NCBI RefSeq assembly: GCF_051401765.1
Contig: NW_027480594.1
Coordinates: forward strand, 496,001 to 560,000
DNA: 64,000 nucleotides
Reading direction: 5' to 3'
DNA from: Calliopsis andreniformis
Lineage: Eukaryota > Arthropoda > Insecta > Hymenoptera > Andrenidae
The notes under the pieces are model-generated. The model saw only the letters and a program-made list of their open reading frames with translations, did no database searches and was not told the origin of the DNA. A program made the position numbers and the translations under genes. This document shows, in pieces, positions 1 to 11,570 of the stretch (its first letter is position 1; every line of letters begins with the position of its first letter).

Positions 1-603
1 ATCCTCAATCTTCAATCCTCAGTCCTCAATCCTCAGTCCTCAGACCTCAATCCTCAATACTCAATCCTCAATCATCAATCCTCAATCTTCAATACTCAAT
101 ACTCAATCCTCAATCCCCAATCCTCAATCCACAATCATCAATCCTCAACCTTCAATACTCATTCCTCAATCCTCAATCTTCAATCCTCAATACTCAACCA
201 TCAATCCTCAGTTCTCAACACTCAATAGAGTATCCTGAATTCTCAGGGTTCAATACTCAAACCTCAATGCTCAACCCTCAGCCCTCATCCTCCGCCCTCA
301 ATCCTCAATCCTCAATCCTCAATCTTGAGTCCCCGATACTCATTTTTCAATCCTCAATCCTCAATCCTCAATCCTCAATCCTCAATCCTCAGTCATCAAT
401 ACTCAATCTTCAATACTCAATCCTCAATCCTCAATCCTCAATCCTCAATCCTCAATCCTCAATCCTCAATCCTCGATCCTCATTCCTCAAACCTCAATCT
501 TCAATCCTCAATCCTCAAACCTCAATCCTCAATCCTCATTCTTCGATCCTCAATACCCAATACTCAATCTTCAATCCTCAATCCTCAATCCTCATTTCTC
601 GAT

Positions 604-1690
604 GCTCTATCCTCAGTCCTCAGTCCTCAAACCTCAATCCTGAACCGTCAGCCCCCATCCTCAATCCTCAATCCTCAATCTTCAATCCTCAATCCTCAAT
701 CCTCAATCCTCAATACTCAATCTTCAATCCTCAATCCTTAATCCTCAAACCTCAATTCTGGATCCAAAATCCTGAATCCTCAATCTTCAGACCTCAGTCC
801 TCAACAATCTGTTGTCAATCCTCAATCCTCAATAGAATATCATCAATTCAAGGTTTTCAATAGTCAATACTCAATCTGCAATCTTCAAACCTCTATCCAC
901 AAACATCAATTCTCATCACTCAACACTCAATCCTCAGTCCTCAATCATCAATCCTCAATCTTCAATACTCAATCCTCAATCCTCAATCCTCAATCCTCAT
1001 TCCTCAATCATCAATCCTCAATCTTCAACACTCAATCCTCAATCCTCAATCGTCAGTCTTCTATCCTCAATACTCAATCTTCAATACTCAACACTCAATC
1101 CTCTATCCTCGATCCTCAATCCTCATTCTTCAATCCTCAATACCCAATCCTCAATCTTCAATCCTCAATCCTCAATTCTCAGTCCTCAATCCTCAATCCT
1201 CAAACGTCAGTCTTCAATCCTCAATACTCAATCTTCAATCCTCAATCCTCTAACCTCAATCCTCAATCCTCATTCTTCGATCCTCAATACCCAATACTCA
1301 ATCTTCATTCCTCAATACTCAATCCTCATTTCTCAATGCTCTATCCTCAGTCCTCAGTCCTCAAACCTCAATCCTGAACCGTCAGCCCCCATCCTCAATC
1401 CTCAATCCTCAATCTTCAATCCTCAATCCTCAATCCTCAATACTCAATCTTCAATCCTCAATCCTTAGTCCTCAAACCTCAATTCTGGATCCAAAATCCT
1501 GAATCCTCAATCTTCAGCACTCAGTCCTCAACAATCTGTTGTCAATCCTCAATCCTCAATAGAATATCCTCAATTCAAAGTTTTCAATACTCAATACTCA
1601 ATCTGCAATCTTCAAACCTCTATCCACAAACATAAATTCTCATCACTCAACACTCAACACTCAACACTCAGTCCTCAATGTTCAATCCTC
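604..1690. repeat. 727-bp repeat pair, first occurrence (L2-L1a, L2-L1b)
   Basis: L2 at 604 is followed by the L1a core at 891. L2 at 1338 is followed by the L1b core at 1618. The L1a-L1b distance is 727 bp and the L2-L2 distance is 734 bp, which is 727 plus one heptamer. A GGATCC site occurs at 760 and again at 1487, also 727 bp apart. L1a carries GAATATCATCAATTCAAGG upstream of the core, while L1b carries GAATATCCTCAATTCAAAG. The same two-part arrangement recurs at 13.8, 27.0 and 50.9 kb, so this is a genuine higher-order unit. The extra heptamer between 604 and 891 (287 bp instead of the usual 280) looks like replication slippage of one unit. Confidence 0.85.
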
Positions 1691-1886
1691 AATCCTCAAA
1701 CCTCAATCTTCAATCCTTAATAATCAATTTTCAATCCTCAATCCTCAATACTCAGTCACCAATCCTCAATCTTCAATACTCAATCCTCAATCCTCAATCC
1801 CGTATCCTCAATCCTCAACCCTCAGACCTCATTATCAGTTCTCAATTCTCAATTCTCAATCCTCAGTCCTCAATCCTCAGTCCTCA

Positions 1887-2228
1887 ATGATCAATCCTCA
1901 ATCCTCAATCTTCAATCCTCAATACTCAATCTTCAATCCTCAATCCTCAATCCTCAATCGTCAAACTTCAGTCCTCAATACTCAATCCTCAGTCCTCAAT
2001 CTTCAATCGTCAATACTCATCCTTCAATCCTCAATCCTCAACCCTCAACCCTCAATTTTCATTCCTCAATCCTCAATCCTCAATCCTCAATCCTCATTCT
2101 TCACTCCTCAATACCCAATCCTCAATCTTCAATCCTCAATCCTCAATCCTCAATTCTCAATCCTCAAACATCAGTCCTCAGTCCTCAAAGCTCAATCCTC
2201 AACCCTCAGCCCTCATCCTCAATACTGA
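1887..2228. repeat. L7 module, 342 bp
   Basis: A 342-bp block of ordered variant heptamers starts at a TCAATGATCAATCC signature and ends just before TACTGAATCC. Close copies begin near 10,816, 12,512, 22,873, 29,257, 30,555, 32,279 and 34,696, and further copies lie inside the later duplications. The block is open in one + frame, but only because the satellite lacks + strand stops. I treat it as a higher-order repeat module, not a gene. It usually follows L4 (CCTTAATAATCAATTTTC) by roughly 170 to 200 bp, so L4 plus L7 tend to travel together. Confidence 0.75.
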
Positions 2229-3020
2229 ATCCTCAATTCACAATCCTCAGTCCTCAGTCCTCAAACCTCAATCCTCAATCCTCTATCCCCAATCCTCAAT
2301 CCTCAGTCCTCAATCACCAATCCTCAATCTTCAATACTCAATCCTCAATCCTCAATCCTCAATCCTCATTCCTCAATCATCAATCCTTAATCTTCAATAC
2401 TCAATCCTCAATCCTCAATCGTCAGTCTTCTATCCTCAATACTCAATCTTCAATCCTCAGCACTCAATCCTCAATCCTCAATCCTCAATCCTCATTCTTC
2501 AATCCTCAATACCCAATCCTCAATGATCAATCTTCAATCCTCAATCCTCAGTCCTCAATCCTCAATCCTCAATCCTCATTCCTCAATCATCAATCCTTAA
2601 TCTTCAATACTCAATCCTCAATCCTCAATCGTCAGTCTTCTATCCTCAATACTCAATCTTCAATCCTCAACACACAATCCTCAATCTTCAATCCTCAATC
2701 CTCAATCCTCAATTCTCAACCCTCTATCTTCAATCCTCAATACTAAATCTTCAATCCTCAATCCTCAATCCTCAAACCTCAATCCTCAATCCTCATTCTA
2801 CAATCCTCAATACTCAATCTTGAATCATCAATCCTCAACTCTCAATCCTCAATGCTCAATCCTCAATCGTCACTCCTCAGACCCCAATCCTCCATCTTCA
2901 ATCCTCAGTCCTCAATCCTCAATCCTCAAACCTCAATCCTCAATACACAATCCTCAATCATCAATCCTCAATCTTCAATACTCAATACTCAATCCTCAAT
3001 CCCCAATCCTCAATCCACAA

Positions 3021-5130
3021 TCATCAATCCTTAATCTTCAATACTCAATCCTCAATCCTCAATCGTCAGTCTTCTATCCTCAATACTCAATCTTCAATCC
3101 TCAACACTCAATCCTCAATCCTCAATCCTCAATCCTCATTCTTCAATCCTCAATACCCAATCCTCAATCATCAATCTTCAATCCTCAATCCTCAGTCCTC
3201 AATCCTCTATCCTCAATCGTCAGTCTTCAATCCTCAATACTCAATTTTCAATCCTCAATCCTCAAACCTCAATCCTCAATCCTCGTTCTTCAATCCTCAA
3301 TACCCAATACTCAATCTTCAATCATCAATCCTCAATCCTCATTTCTCAATGCTCTATCCTCAGTCCTCAGTCCTCAAACCTCAATCCTCAACCGTCAGCC
3401 CCCATCCTCAATCCTCAATCCTCAATCTTCAATCCTCAATCCTCAATCCTCAATACTCAATCTTCAATCCTCAATCCTTAGTCCTCAAACCTCAATTCTG
3501 AATCCTCAATCCTGAATCCTCAATCTTCAGACCTCAGTCCTCAACAATCTGTTGTCAATCCTCAATCCTCAATAGAATATCATCAATTCAAGGTTTTCAA
3601 TAGTCAATACTCAATCTGCAATCTTCAAACCTCTATCCACAAACATCAATTCTCATCACTCAACACTTAATCCTCAGTCCTCAATCATCAATCCTCAATC
3701 TTCAATACTCAATCCTCAATCCTCAATCCTCAATCCTCATTCCACAATCATCAATCCTCAATCTTCAACACTCAATCCTCAATCCTCAATCGTCAGTCTT
3801 CTATCCTCAATACTCAATCTTCAATACTCAACACTCAATCCTCTATCCTCAATCCTCAATCCTCATTCTTCAATCCTCAATACCCAATCCTCAACCTTCA
3901 ATCCTCAATCCTCAATTCTCAGTCCTCAATCCTCAATCCTCAATCGTCAGTCTTCAATCCTCAATACTCAATCTTCAATCCTCAATCCTCAAACCTCAAT
4001 CCTCAATCCTCATTCTACGATCCTCAATACCCAATACTCAATCTTCAATCCTCAATACTCAATCCTCATTTCTCAATGCTCTATCCTCAGTCCTCAGTCC
4101 TCAAACCTCAATCCTGAACCGTCAGCCCCCATCCTCAATCCTCAATCCTCAATCTTCAATCCTCAAACCTCAATCCTCAATACACAATCTTCAATATTCA
4201 ATCTTCAATCCTCAATCCTCAATCCTCAATCATCAATCCTCAATCTTCAATACTCAATCCTCAATCCTCAATCCTCAATCCTCAATCCTTAAACCTCAGA
4301 CCTCAAACATCAATATTCAACCCTCAGTCCTCGCCCTCAATAAACAACCCTCAATCCTCAGTCCTCAATATTCAATCATCAATATTTAATCTTCAATCCT
4401 CAATCCTCAATCCTCAATCATCAATCCTCAATCTTCAATACTCAATCCTCAATCCTCAATCCTCAATCCTCAATCCTCAATCCTCAATCCTCAATCCTCA
4501 AACCTCAATCCTCAATCCTCATTCTTCAATCCTCAATACCCAATCCTCAATCTTCAATCCTCAACCTTCAATCCTCAATTCTCAATCCTCAATCCTTAAC
4601 CATCAGACCTCAAACCTCAATCCTCAACCTTCAGCCCTCATCCTCAATACTGAATCCTCAATTCTCAATCCTGAATCTTCAATCCTCAGTACTCAATCTT
4701 CAATCCTCAATCCTCAGTCCTCAAACCTCAATTCTGAATCCTCAATCCTGAATCCTCAATCTTCGGCCCTCAGTCCTCAACAATCTGTTCTCAATCCTCA
4801 ATCCTCAATAGAATATCCTCAATTCAAAGTTTTCAATACTCAATACTCAATCTGCAATCTTCAAACCTCTATCCACAAACATCAATTCTCATCACTCAAC
4901 ACTCAACACTCAGTCCTCAATGTTCAATCCTCAATCCTCAATTCCCAATCTTCAATCCTCAATACTGAATCTTCAATCCTCAATCCTCAATCCACAATCC
5001 TCAGCCCTCAGTCCTCAAACCTCAATAGTCAATCCTCAATCCCCAATCCTCAATCCTTAGTCCTCAATCATCAATCCACAATCTTCAACACTCAATCCTC
5101 AATCCTCAATCCTCAATCCTCATTCCTCAA
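3021..5130. repeat. 2,110-bp tandem duplication, copy 1
   Basis: Landmarks in this unit are L2 at 3351, L1a core at 3631, L2 at 4078, an L5 island near 4,310-4,400 and L1b core at 4867. Each recurs exactly 2,110 bp downstream: 5461, 5741, 6188, L5 near 6,420 and 6977. The shared sequence starts no later than TCATCAATCCTTAATC at 3,021 and 5,131. The second L2, at 4078, is not followed by L1 at +280 as elsewhere but by L5, so this unit is itself a recombinant of two kinds of higher-order repeat. Copies 1 and 2 look near-identical by eye. Confidence 0.9.
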
Positions 5131-7240
5131 TCATCAATCCTTAATCTTCAATACTCAATCCTCAATCCTCAACCGTCAGTCTTCTATCCTCAATACTCAA
5201 TCTGCAATCCTCAACACTCAATCCTCAATCCTCAATCCTCAATCCTCATTCTTCAATCCTCAATACCCAATCCTCAATCATCAATCTTCAATCCTCAATC
5301 CTCAGTCCTCAATCCTCTATCCTCAATCGTCAGTCTTCAATCCTCAATACTCAATTTTCAATCCTCAATCCTCAAACCTCAATGCTCAATCCTCGTTCTT
5401 CAATCCTCAATACCCAATACTCAATCTTCAATCATCAATCCTCAATCCTCATTTCTCAATGCTCTATCCTCAGTCCTCAGTCCTCAAACCTCAATCCTCA
5501 ACCGTCAGCCCCCATCCTCAATCCTCAATCCTCAATCTTCAATCCTCAATCCTCAATCCTCAATACTCAATCTTCAATCCTCAATCCTTAGTCCTCAAAC
5601 CTCAATTCTGAATCCTCAATCCTGAATCCTCAATCTTCAGACCTCAGTCCTCAACAATCTGTTGTCAATCCTCAATCCTCAATAGAATATCATCAATTCA
5701 AGGTTTTCAATAGTCAATACTCAATCTGCAATCTTCAAACCTCTATCCACAAACATCAATTCTCATCACTCAACACTCAATCCTCAGTCCTCAATCATCA
5801 ATCCTCAATCTTCAATACTCAATCCTCAATCCTCAATCCTCAATCCTCATTCCACAATCATCAATCCTCAATCTTCAACACTCAATCCTCAATCCTCAAT
5901 CGTCAGTCTTCTATCCTCAATACTCAATCTTCAATACTCAACACTCAATCCTCTATCCTCAATCCTCAATCCTCATTCTTCAATCCTCAATACCCAATCC
6001 TCAACCTTCAATCCTCAATCCTCAATTCTCAGTCCTCAATCCTCAATCCTCAATCGTCAGTCTTCAATCCTCAATACTCAATCTTCAATCCTCAATCCTC
6101 AAACCTCAATCCTCAATCCTCATTCTACGATCCTCAATACCCAATACTCAATCTTCAATCCTCAATACTCAATCCTCATTTCTCAATGCTCTATCCTCAG
6201 TCCTCAGTCCTCAAACCTCAATCCTGAACCGTCAGCCCCCATCCTCAATCCTCAATCCTCAATCTTCAATCCTCAAACCTCAATCCTCAATACACAATCT
6301 TCAATATTCAATCTTCAATCCTCAATCCTCAATCCTCAATCATCAATCCTCAATCTTCAATACTCAATCCTCAATCCTCAATCCTCAATCCTCAATCCTT
6401 AAACCTCAGACCTCAAACATCAATATTCAACCCTCAGTCCTCGCCCTCAATAAACAACCCTCAATCCTCAGTCCTCAATATTCAATCATCAATATTCAAT
6501 CTTCAATCCTCAATCCTCAATCCTCAATCATCAATCCTCAATCTTCAATACTCAATCCTCAATCCTCAATCCTCAATCCTCAATCCTCAATCCTCAATCC
6601 TCAATCCTCAAACCTCAATCCTCAATCCTCATTCTTCAATCCTCAATACCCAATCCTCAATCTTCAATCCTCAACCTTCAATCCTCAATTCTCAATCCTC
6701 AATCCTTAACCATCAGACCTCAAACCTCAATCCTCAACCTTCAGCCCTCATCCTCAATACTGAATCCTCAATTCTCAATCCTGAATCTTCAATCCTCAGT
6801 ACTCAATCTTCAATCCTCAATCCTCAGTCCTCAAACCTCAATTCTGAATCCTCAATCCTGAATCCTCAATCTTCGGCCCTCAGTCCTCAACAATCTGTTC
6901 TCAATCCTCAATCCTCAATAGAATATCCTCAATTGAAAGTTTTCAATACTCAATACTCAATCTGCAATCTTCAAACCTCTATCCACAAACATCAATTCTC
7001 ATCACTCAACACTCAACACTCAGTCCTCAATGTTCAATCCTCAATCCTCAATTCCCAATCTTCAATCCTCAATACTGAATCTTCAATCCTCAATCCTCAA
7101 TCCACAATCCTCAGCCCTCAGTCCTCAAACCTCAATAGTCAATCCTCAATCCCCAATCCTCAATCCTTAGTCCTCAATCATCAATCCACAATCTTCAACA
7201 CTCAATCCTCAATCCTCAATCCTCAATCCTCATTCCTCAA
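5131..7240. repeat. 2,110-bp tandem duplication, copy 2
   Basis: This is the second copy of the unit at 3,021, holding L2 at 5461 and 6188 and L1 cores at 5741 (a) and 6977 (b). The two L1 cores are 1,236 bp apart in both copies, and the b-to-next-a distance is 874 bp from copy 1 into copy 2. Differences from copy 1 are scattered single bases, for example TATTTAATC against TATTCAATC in the L5 island. High identity with few indels suggests a recent unequal exchange. Confidence 0.9.
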
Positions 7241-8441
7241 TCATCAATCCTTAATCTTCAATACTCAATCCTCAATCCTCAACCGTCAGTCTTCTATCCT
7301 CAATACTCAATCTGCAATCCTCAACACTCAATCCTCAATCCTCAATCCTCAATCCTCATTCTTCAATCCTCAATACCCAATCCTCAATCATCAATCTTCA
7401 ATCCTCAATCCTCAGTCTTCAATCCTCTATCACAATCGTCAGCCTTCAATCCTCAATACTCAGTCTTCAATCCTCAATCCTCAAACCTCAATCCTCAATC
7501 CTCGTTCTTCAATCCTCAATACACAATACTCAATCTTCAATCATCAATCCTCAATCCTCATTTCCCAATGCTCTATCCTCAGTCCTCAGTCCTCAAACCT
7601 CAATCCTCAACCGTCAGCCCCCATCCTCAATCCTCAATCCTCAATCTTCAATCCTCAATCCTCAATCCTCGATACTCAATCTTCAATCCTCAATCCTTAG
7701 CCCTCAAACCTCAGTTCTGAATCCTCAATCCTGAATCCTCAATCTTCAGACCTCAGTCCTCAACAATCTGTTGTCAATCCTCAATCCTCAATAGAATATC
7801 ATCAATTCAAGGTTTTCAATAGTCAATACTCAATCTGCAATCTTCAAACCTCTATCCACAAACATCAATTCTCATCACTCAACACTCAATCCTCAGTCCT
7901 CAATCATCAATCCTCAATCTTCAATACTCAATCCTCAATCCTCAATCCTCAATACTCATTCCTCAATCATCAATCCTCAATCTTCAACACTAAATCCTCA
8001 ATCCTCAATCGTCAGTCTTCTATCCTCAATACTCATTCTTCAATACTCAACACTCAATCCTCTATCCTCAATCCTCAATCCTCATTCTTCAATCCTCAAT
8101 ACCCAATCCTCAATCTTCAATCCTCAATCCTCAATTCTCAGTCCTCAATCCTCAATCCTCAAACGTCAGTCTTCAATCCTCAATACTCAATCTTCAATCC
8201 TCAATCCTCTAACCTCAATCCTCAATCCTCATTCTTCGATCCTCAATACCCAATACTCAATCTTCAATCCTAAATACTCAATCCTCATTTCTCAATGCTC
8301 TATCCTCAGTCCTCAGTCCTCAAACCTCAATCCTGAACCGTCAGCCCCCATCCTCAATCCTCAATCCTCAATCTTCAATCCTCAATCCTCAATCCTCAAT
8401 ACTCAATCTTCAATCCTCAATCCTTAGTCCTCAAACCTCAA
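7241..8441. repeat. Third, mosaic copy of the 2,110-bp unit
   Basis: The left part follows copies 1 and 2 with a 1-bp loss near 7,432, so L2 lies at 7570 and L1a at 7850. By about 7,970 the variants instead match the array at 0.98-1.47 kb: CATTCCTCAATCATC rather than CATTCCACAATCATC, CAAACGTCAG near 8,160 as near 1,200, and CTCTAACCTC as at 1.25 kb. Both L1a (891/7850) and the following L2 (1338/8297) are displaced by 6,959 bp. After about 8,441 the match to 1.47 kb ends and a CATTCTACAATCC block begins. This is a patchwork made by exchange or conversion between non-adjacent units. Confidence 0.8.
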
Positions 8442-8449
8442 TCCTCAAT

Positions 8450-8915
8450 CCTCATTCTACAATCCTCAATACTCAATCTTGAATCATCAATCCTCAACTC
8501 TCAATCCTCAATGCTCAATCCTCAATCGTCACTCCTCAGACCCCAATCCTCAATCTTCAATCCTCAGTCCTCAATCCTCAATCCTCAAACCTCAATCCTC
8601 AATACACAATCCTCAATCATCAATCCTCAATCTTCAATACTCAATACTCAATCCTCAATCCCCAATCCTCAATCCACAATCATCAATCCTCAACCTTCAA
8701 TACTCATTCCTCAATCCTCAATCTTCCATCCTGAATACTCAACCATCAATCCTCAGTTCTCAACACTCCATAGAATATCCTGAATTCTCAGGATTCAATA
8801 CTCAAACCTCATTCCTCAACCCCCAGCCCTCATCCTCCGTCCTCAATCCTCAATCCTCAATCCTCATTCTTGAGTCCCCGATACTCAATTTTCAATCCTC
8901 AATCCTCAATCCTTA
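8450..8915. repeat. L6-L3 block
   Basis: The block opens with L6 (CATTCTACAATCC then CAATCTTGAATCATCAATC) near 8,455, runs through a hairpin at 8,777-8,794 and ends with L3 (CTTGAGTCCCCGATACTC) at 8,869. L6 also occurs near 2,795, 9,990, 17,360, 20,577, 34,055, 53,088 and 54,988. In most of these it leads into the hairpin and L3 within a few hundred bases, so L6-hairpin-L3 is a recurring composite. At 2.8 kb and at 53.1/55.0 kb the hairpin-L3 half is missing. Confidence 0.75.
8777..8794. repeat. Inverted heptamer hairpin in L3
   Basis: ATCCTGA at 8,777-8,783 and TCAGGAT at 8,788-8,794 are perfect reverse complements around the four-base loop ATTC. ATCCTGA is a one-base variant of the satellite unit, so the right arm is effectively one satellite unit in reverse orientation. 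Such inversions are otherwise not seen in this unidirectional array. The loop creates a GAATTC site. Confidence 0.85.
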
Positions 8916-9086
8916 ACCTTCAATCCTCAATACTCAACCTTCAATCCTCAATCATCAATTCTCAACCCTCAATCCTTAATCCTCAATCCTCAGTCCTCAA
9001 TTCTCAATACTCAATCGTCATTCTTCAATCCTCAATACTCAATCTTCTATCCTCAATCCTCAATCCTCAATCCTCAATCCTCATTC

Positions 9087-9900
9087 TTGAATCCTCAATA
9101 CCCAATACTCAATCTTCAATCCTCAATCCTCAATCCTCAATTCTCAATCCTCTACATTCAGTCCTCAATACTAAATCTTCAATCCTCAATCCTCGATCCT
9201 CAATCCTCAATCCTCAATCCTCAATCGTCCGTCTTCTATCCTCAATACTCAATGTTCAATCCTCAACACTGAATCCTCAATCCTCAATCCTCAATCCTCA
9301 ATCATCAATCCTCAATCTTCAATACTCAATACTCAATCCTCAATTACCAATCCTCAATCCTCAATCATCAATCCTCAATACTCAATCTTCAATCCTCAAT
9401 ACTCAATCCTCAATCCTCATTCCTCAAACCTCAACCCTGAACCGTCAGCCCCCATCCTCAATCGTCAATACTCAATCTTCAATCCTCAATCCTGAATCCT
9501 CAATACTCAATCTTCAATCCTCAATCCTCAACCCTCAATCCTCAGTACTCAATCCTCAATCGTCAGTCTTCAATCCTCAATACTCAATCTTCTATCCTCA
9601 ATCCTCAATCCTCAATCCTCAATCCTCAATCCTTATTCTTGAATCCTCAATACCCAATACACAATCTTCAATCCTCAATCCTCAATCCTCAATTCTCTAT
9701 CCTCTACCTTCAATCCTCAATACTAAATCTTCAATCCTCAATCCTCGATCCTCAATCCTCAATCCTCAATCCTCAATCGTCCGTCTTCTATCCTCAATAC
9801 TCAATCTTCAATCCTCAACACTCAATCCTCAATCCTCAATCCTCAATCCTCATTCATCAATCCTCACTACCCAATCCTGAATCTTCATTCCTCAATCCTC
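9087..9900. repeat. 552-bp direct repeat
   Basis: The block starting with TTGAATCCTCAATACCC near 9,087 is repeated 552 bp downstream near 9,639. Both continue through a CTCTACMTTCAGTCC-like segment and a CAATCGTCCGTCTTC signature (near 9,226 and 9,776). A related block lies at 16,809 and again near 20,027. The first copy ends in CAACACTGAATCC where the second has CAACACTCAATCC. I see nothing gene-like in it. Confidence 0.65.
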
Positions 9901-10314
9901 AACCCTCAATTCTCAATCCTCTATCTTCAATCCTCAATACTAAATCTTCAATCCTCAATCCTCAATCCTCAATCCTCAATCCTCAATCCTCATTCTACAA
10001 TCCTCAATACTCAATCTTGAATCATCAATCCTCAACTCTCAATCCTCAATCCTCAATCCTCAATCGTCACTCCTCAATCCCCAATCCTCAGTCTTCAATC
10101 CTCAATCCTCAATCCTCAATCCTCAATCCTCAATCCACAATCCTCAATCCTCAATCATCAATCCTCAATCTTCAATACTCAATACTCGATCCTCAATCCC
10201 CAATCCTCAATCCACAACCATCAATCCTGAACCTTCAATACTCATTCCTCAATCCTCAATCTTCGATCCTCAATACTCAACCATCAATCCTCGGTTCTCA
10301 ACACTCAATAGAAT

Positions 10315-10332
10315 ATCCTGAATTCTCAGGAT
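10315..10332. repeat. Inverted heptamer hairpin in L3
   Basis: This is a second perfect copy of the structure: ATCCTGA, loop ATTC, TCAGGAT. L3 follows at 10,407, about 75 bp downstream of the right arm. That matches the spacing at 8.8 kb, so hairpin and L3 move as one unit. Confidence 0.85.
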
Positions 10333-11414
10333 TCAATACTCAAACCTCCATCCTCAACCCTCAGCCCTCATCTTCCGTCCTCAATCCTCAATCCTCAATC
10401 CTCAATCTTGAGTCCCCGATACTCAATTTTCAATCCTCAATCCTCAATCCTCAATCCTCAATCCTCAATCCTCAGTCATCAATACTCAATCTTCAATCCT
10501 TAACCATCAGACCTCAAACATCAATATTCAACCCTCAGTCCTCGTCCTCGAAACATAACCCTCAATCCTCAGTCCTCAATATTCAATCATCAATATTCAA
10601 TCTTCAATCCTCAATCCTCAATCCTCAATCCTCAACCTTCAACCCTTAATAATCAATTTTCAATCCTCAATCCTCAATACTCAGTCATCAATCCTCAATC
10701 TTCAATACTCAATCCTCAATCCTCAATCCTCTATCCTCAATCCTCAACCCTCAGTCCTCATTATCAGTTCTCAATTCTCAATCCTCAATCCTCAGTCCTC
10801 AATCCTCAGTCCTCAATGATCAATCCTCAATCCTCAATCTTCAATCCTCAATACTCAATCTTCAATCCTCAATACTCAATCCTCAATCGTCAATTTTCAG
10901 TCCTCAATACTCAATCCTCAATCCTCAATCTTCAATCGTCAATACTCATTCTTCAATCCTCAATCCTCAACCCTCAACCCTCAATTTTCATTCCTCAATC
11001 CTCAATCCTCAATCCTCAATACTCATTCTTCAATCCTCAATACCCAATCCTCAATCTTCAATCCTCAATCCTCTATCCTCAATTCTCAATCCTCAATCCT
11101 CAGTCCTCAGTCCTCAAACCTCAATCCTCAACCCTCAGCACTCATCGTCAATCCCCAATCCTCAATCCTCAATCCTCAATCTTCAATCCTCAATACTCAC
11201 TCTTCAATCCTCAATCCTCAATCCACAATACTCAATCCTCATTCTTCAATCCCCAATACCCAATCCTCAATCTTCAATCCTCAAACCTCAATCCTCAACC
11301 CTCAGCCCTCATCCTCAATCCTCAATCCTCAGTCTTCAATCCTCAATCCTCAATCCTCAATCCTCATTTCTGAATCCTCAATACTGAATCCTCAATCTTC
11401 GGCCCTCAGTCCTC

Positions 11415-11570
11415 AACAATCTGTTGTCAATCCTCAATCCTCAAGAGAATATCCTCAATTCAAAGTTTTCAATACTCAATACTCAATCTGCAACCTTCAA
11501 ACCTCTATCCACAAACATCAATTCTCATCACTCAACACTCAACACTCAGTCCTCAATGTTCAATCCTCAA
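11415..11570. repeat. L1b island without an upstream L2
   Basis: The L1 core lies at 11,503, with the upstream CAACAATCTGTTGTC and downstream CAGTCCTCAATGTTC flanks typical of subtype b. No L2 lies 280 bp upstream, unlike most L1 islands in domain I. The island and its right flank recur at 18,248, displaced 6,745 bp, including the odd AAGAGAATATCC variant, so the two share a recent origin. At 18,248 the L2 is present at 17,968. Confidence 0.8.

Noticed and set aside
800..960. L1 island as an inserted transposon or foreign fragment
   Set aside because: The island divides into 7-mers in register with its flanks, has no terminal repeats or target-site duplications, and intermediates between island and consensus units exist.
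1887..2228. Conserved 113-codon frame as a small gene family (seven or more copies)
   Set aside because: Conservation extends equally into flanking satellite, and copies differ by indels and stop gains with no sign of frame constraint. It is better described as higher-order repeat module L7.
4336..4342. AATAAA polyadenylation-like signal (also near 6,446 and 25,192)
   Set aside because: Each is a one- or two-base variant of the heptamer inside an L5 island, with no gene upstream.
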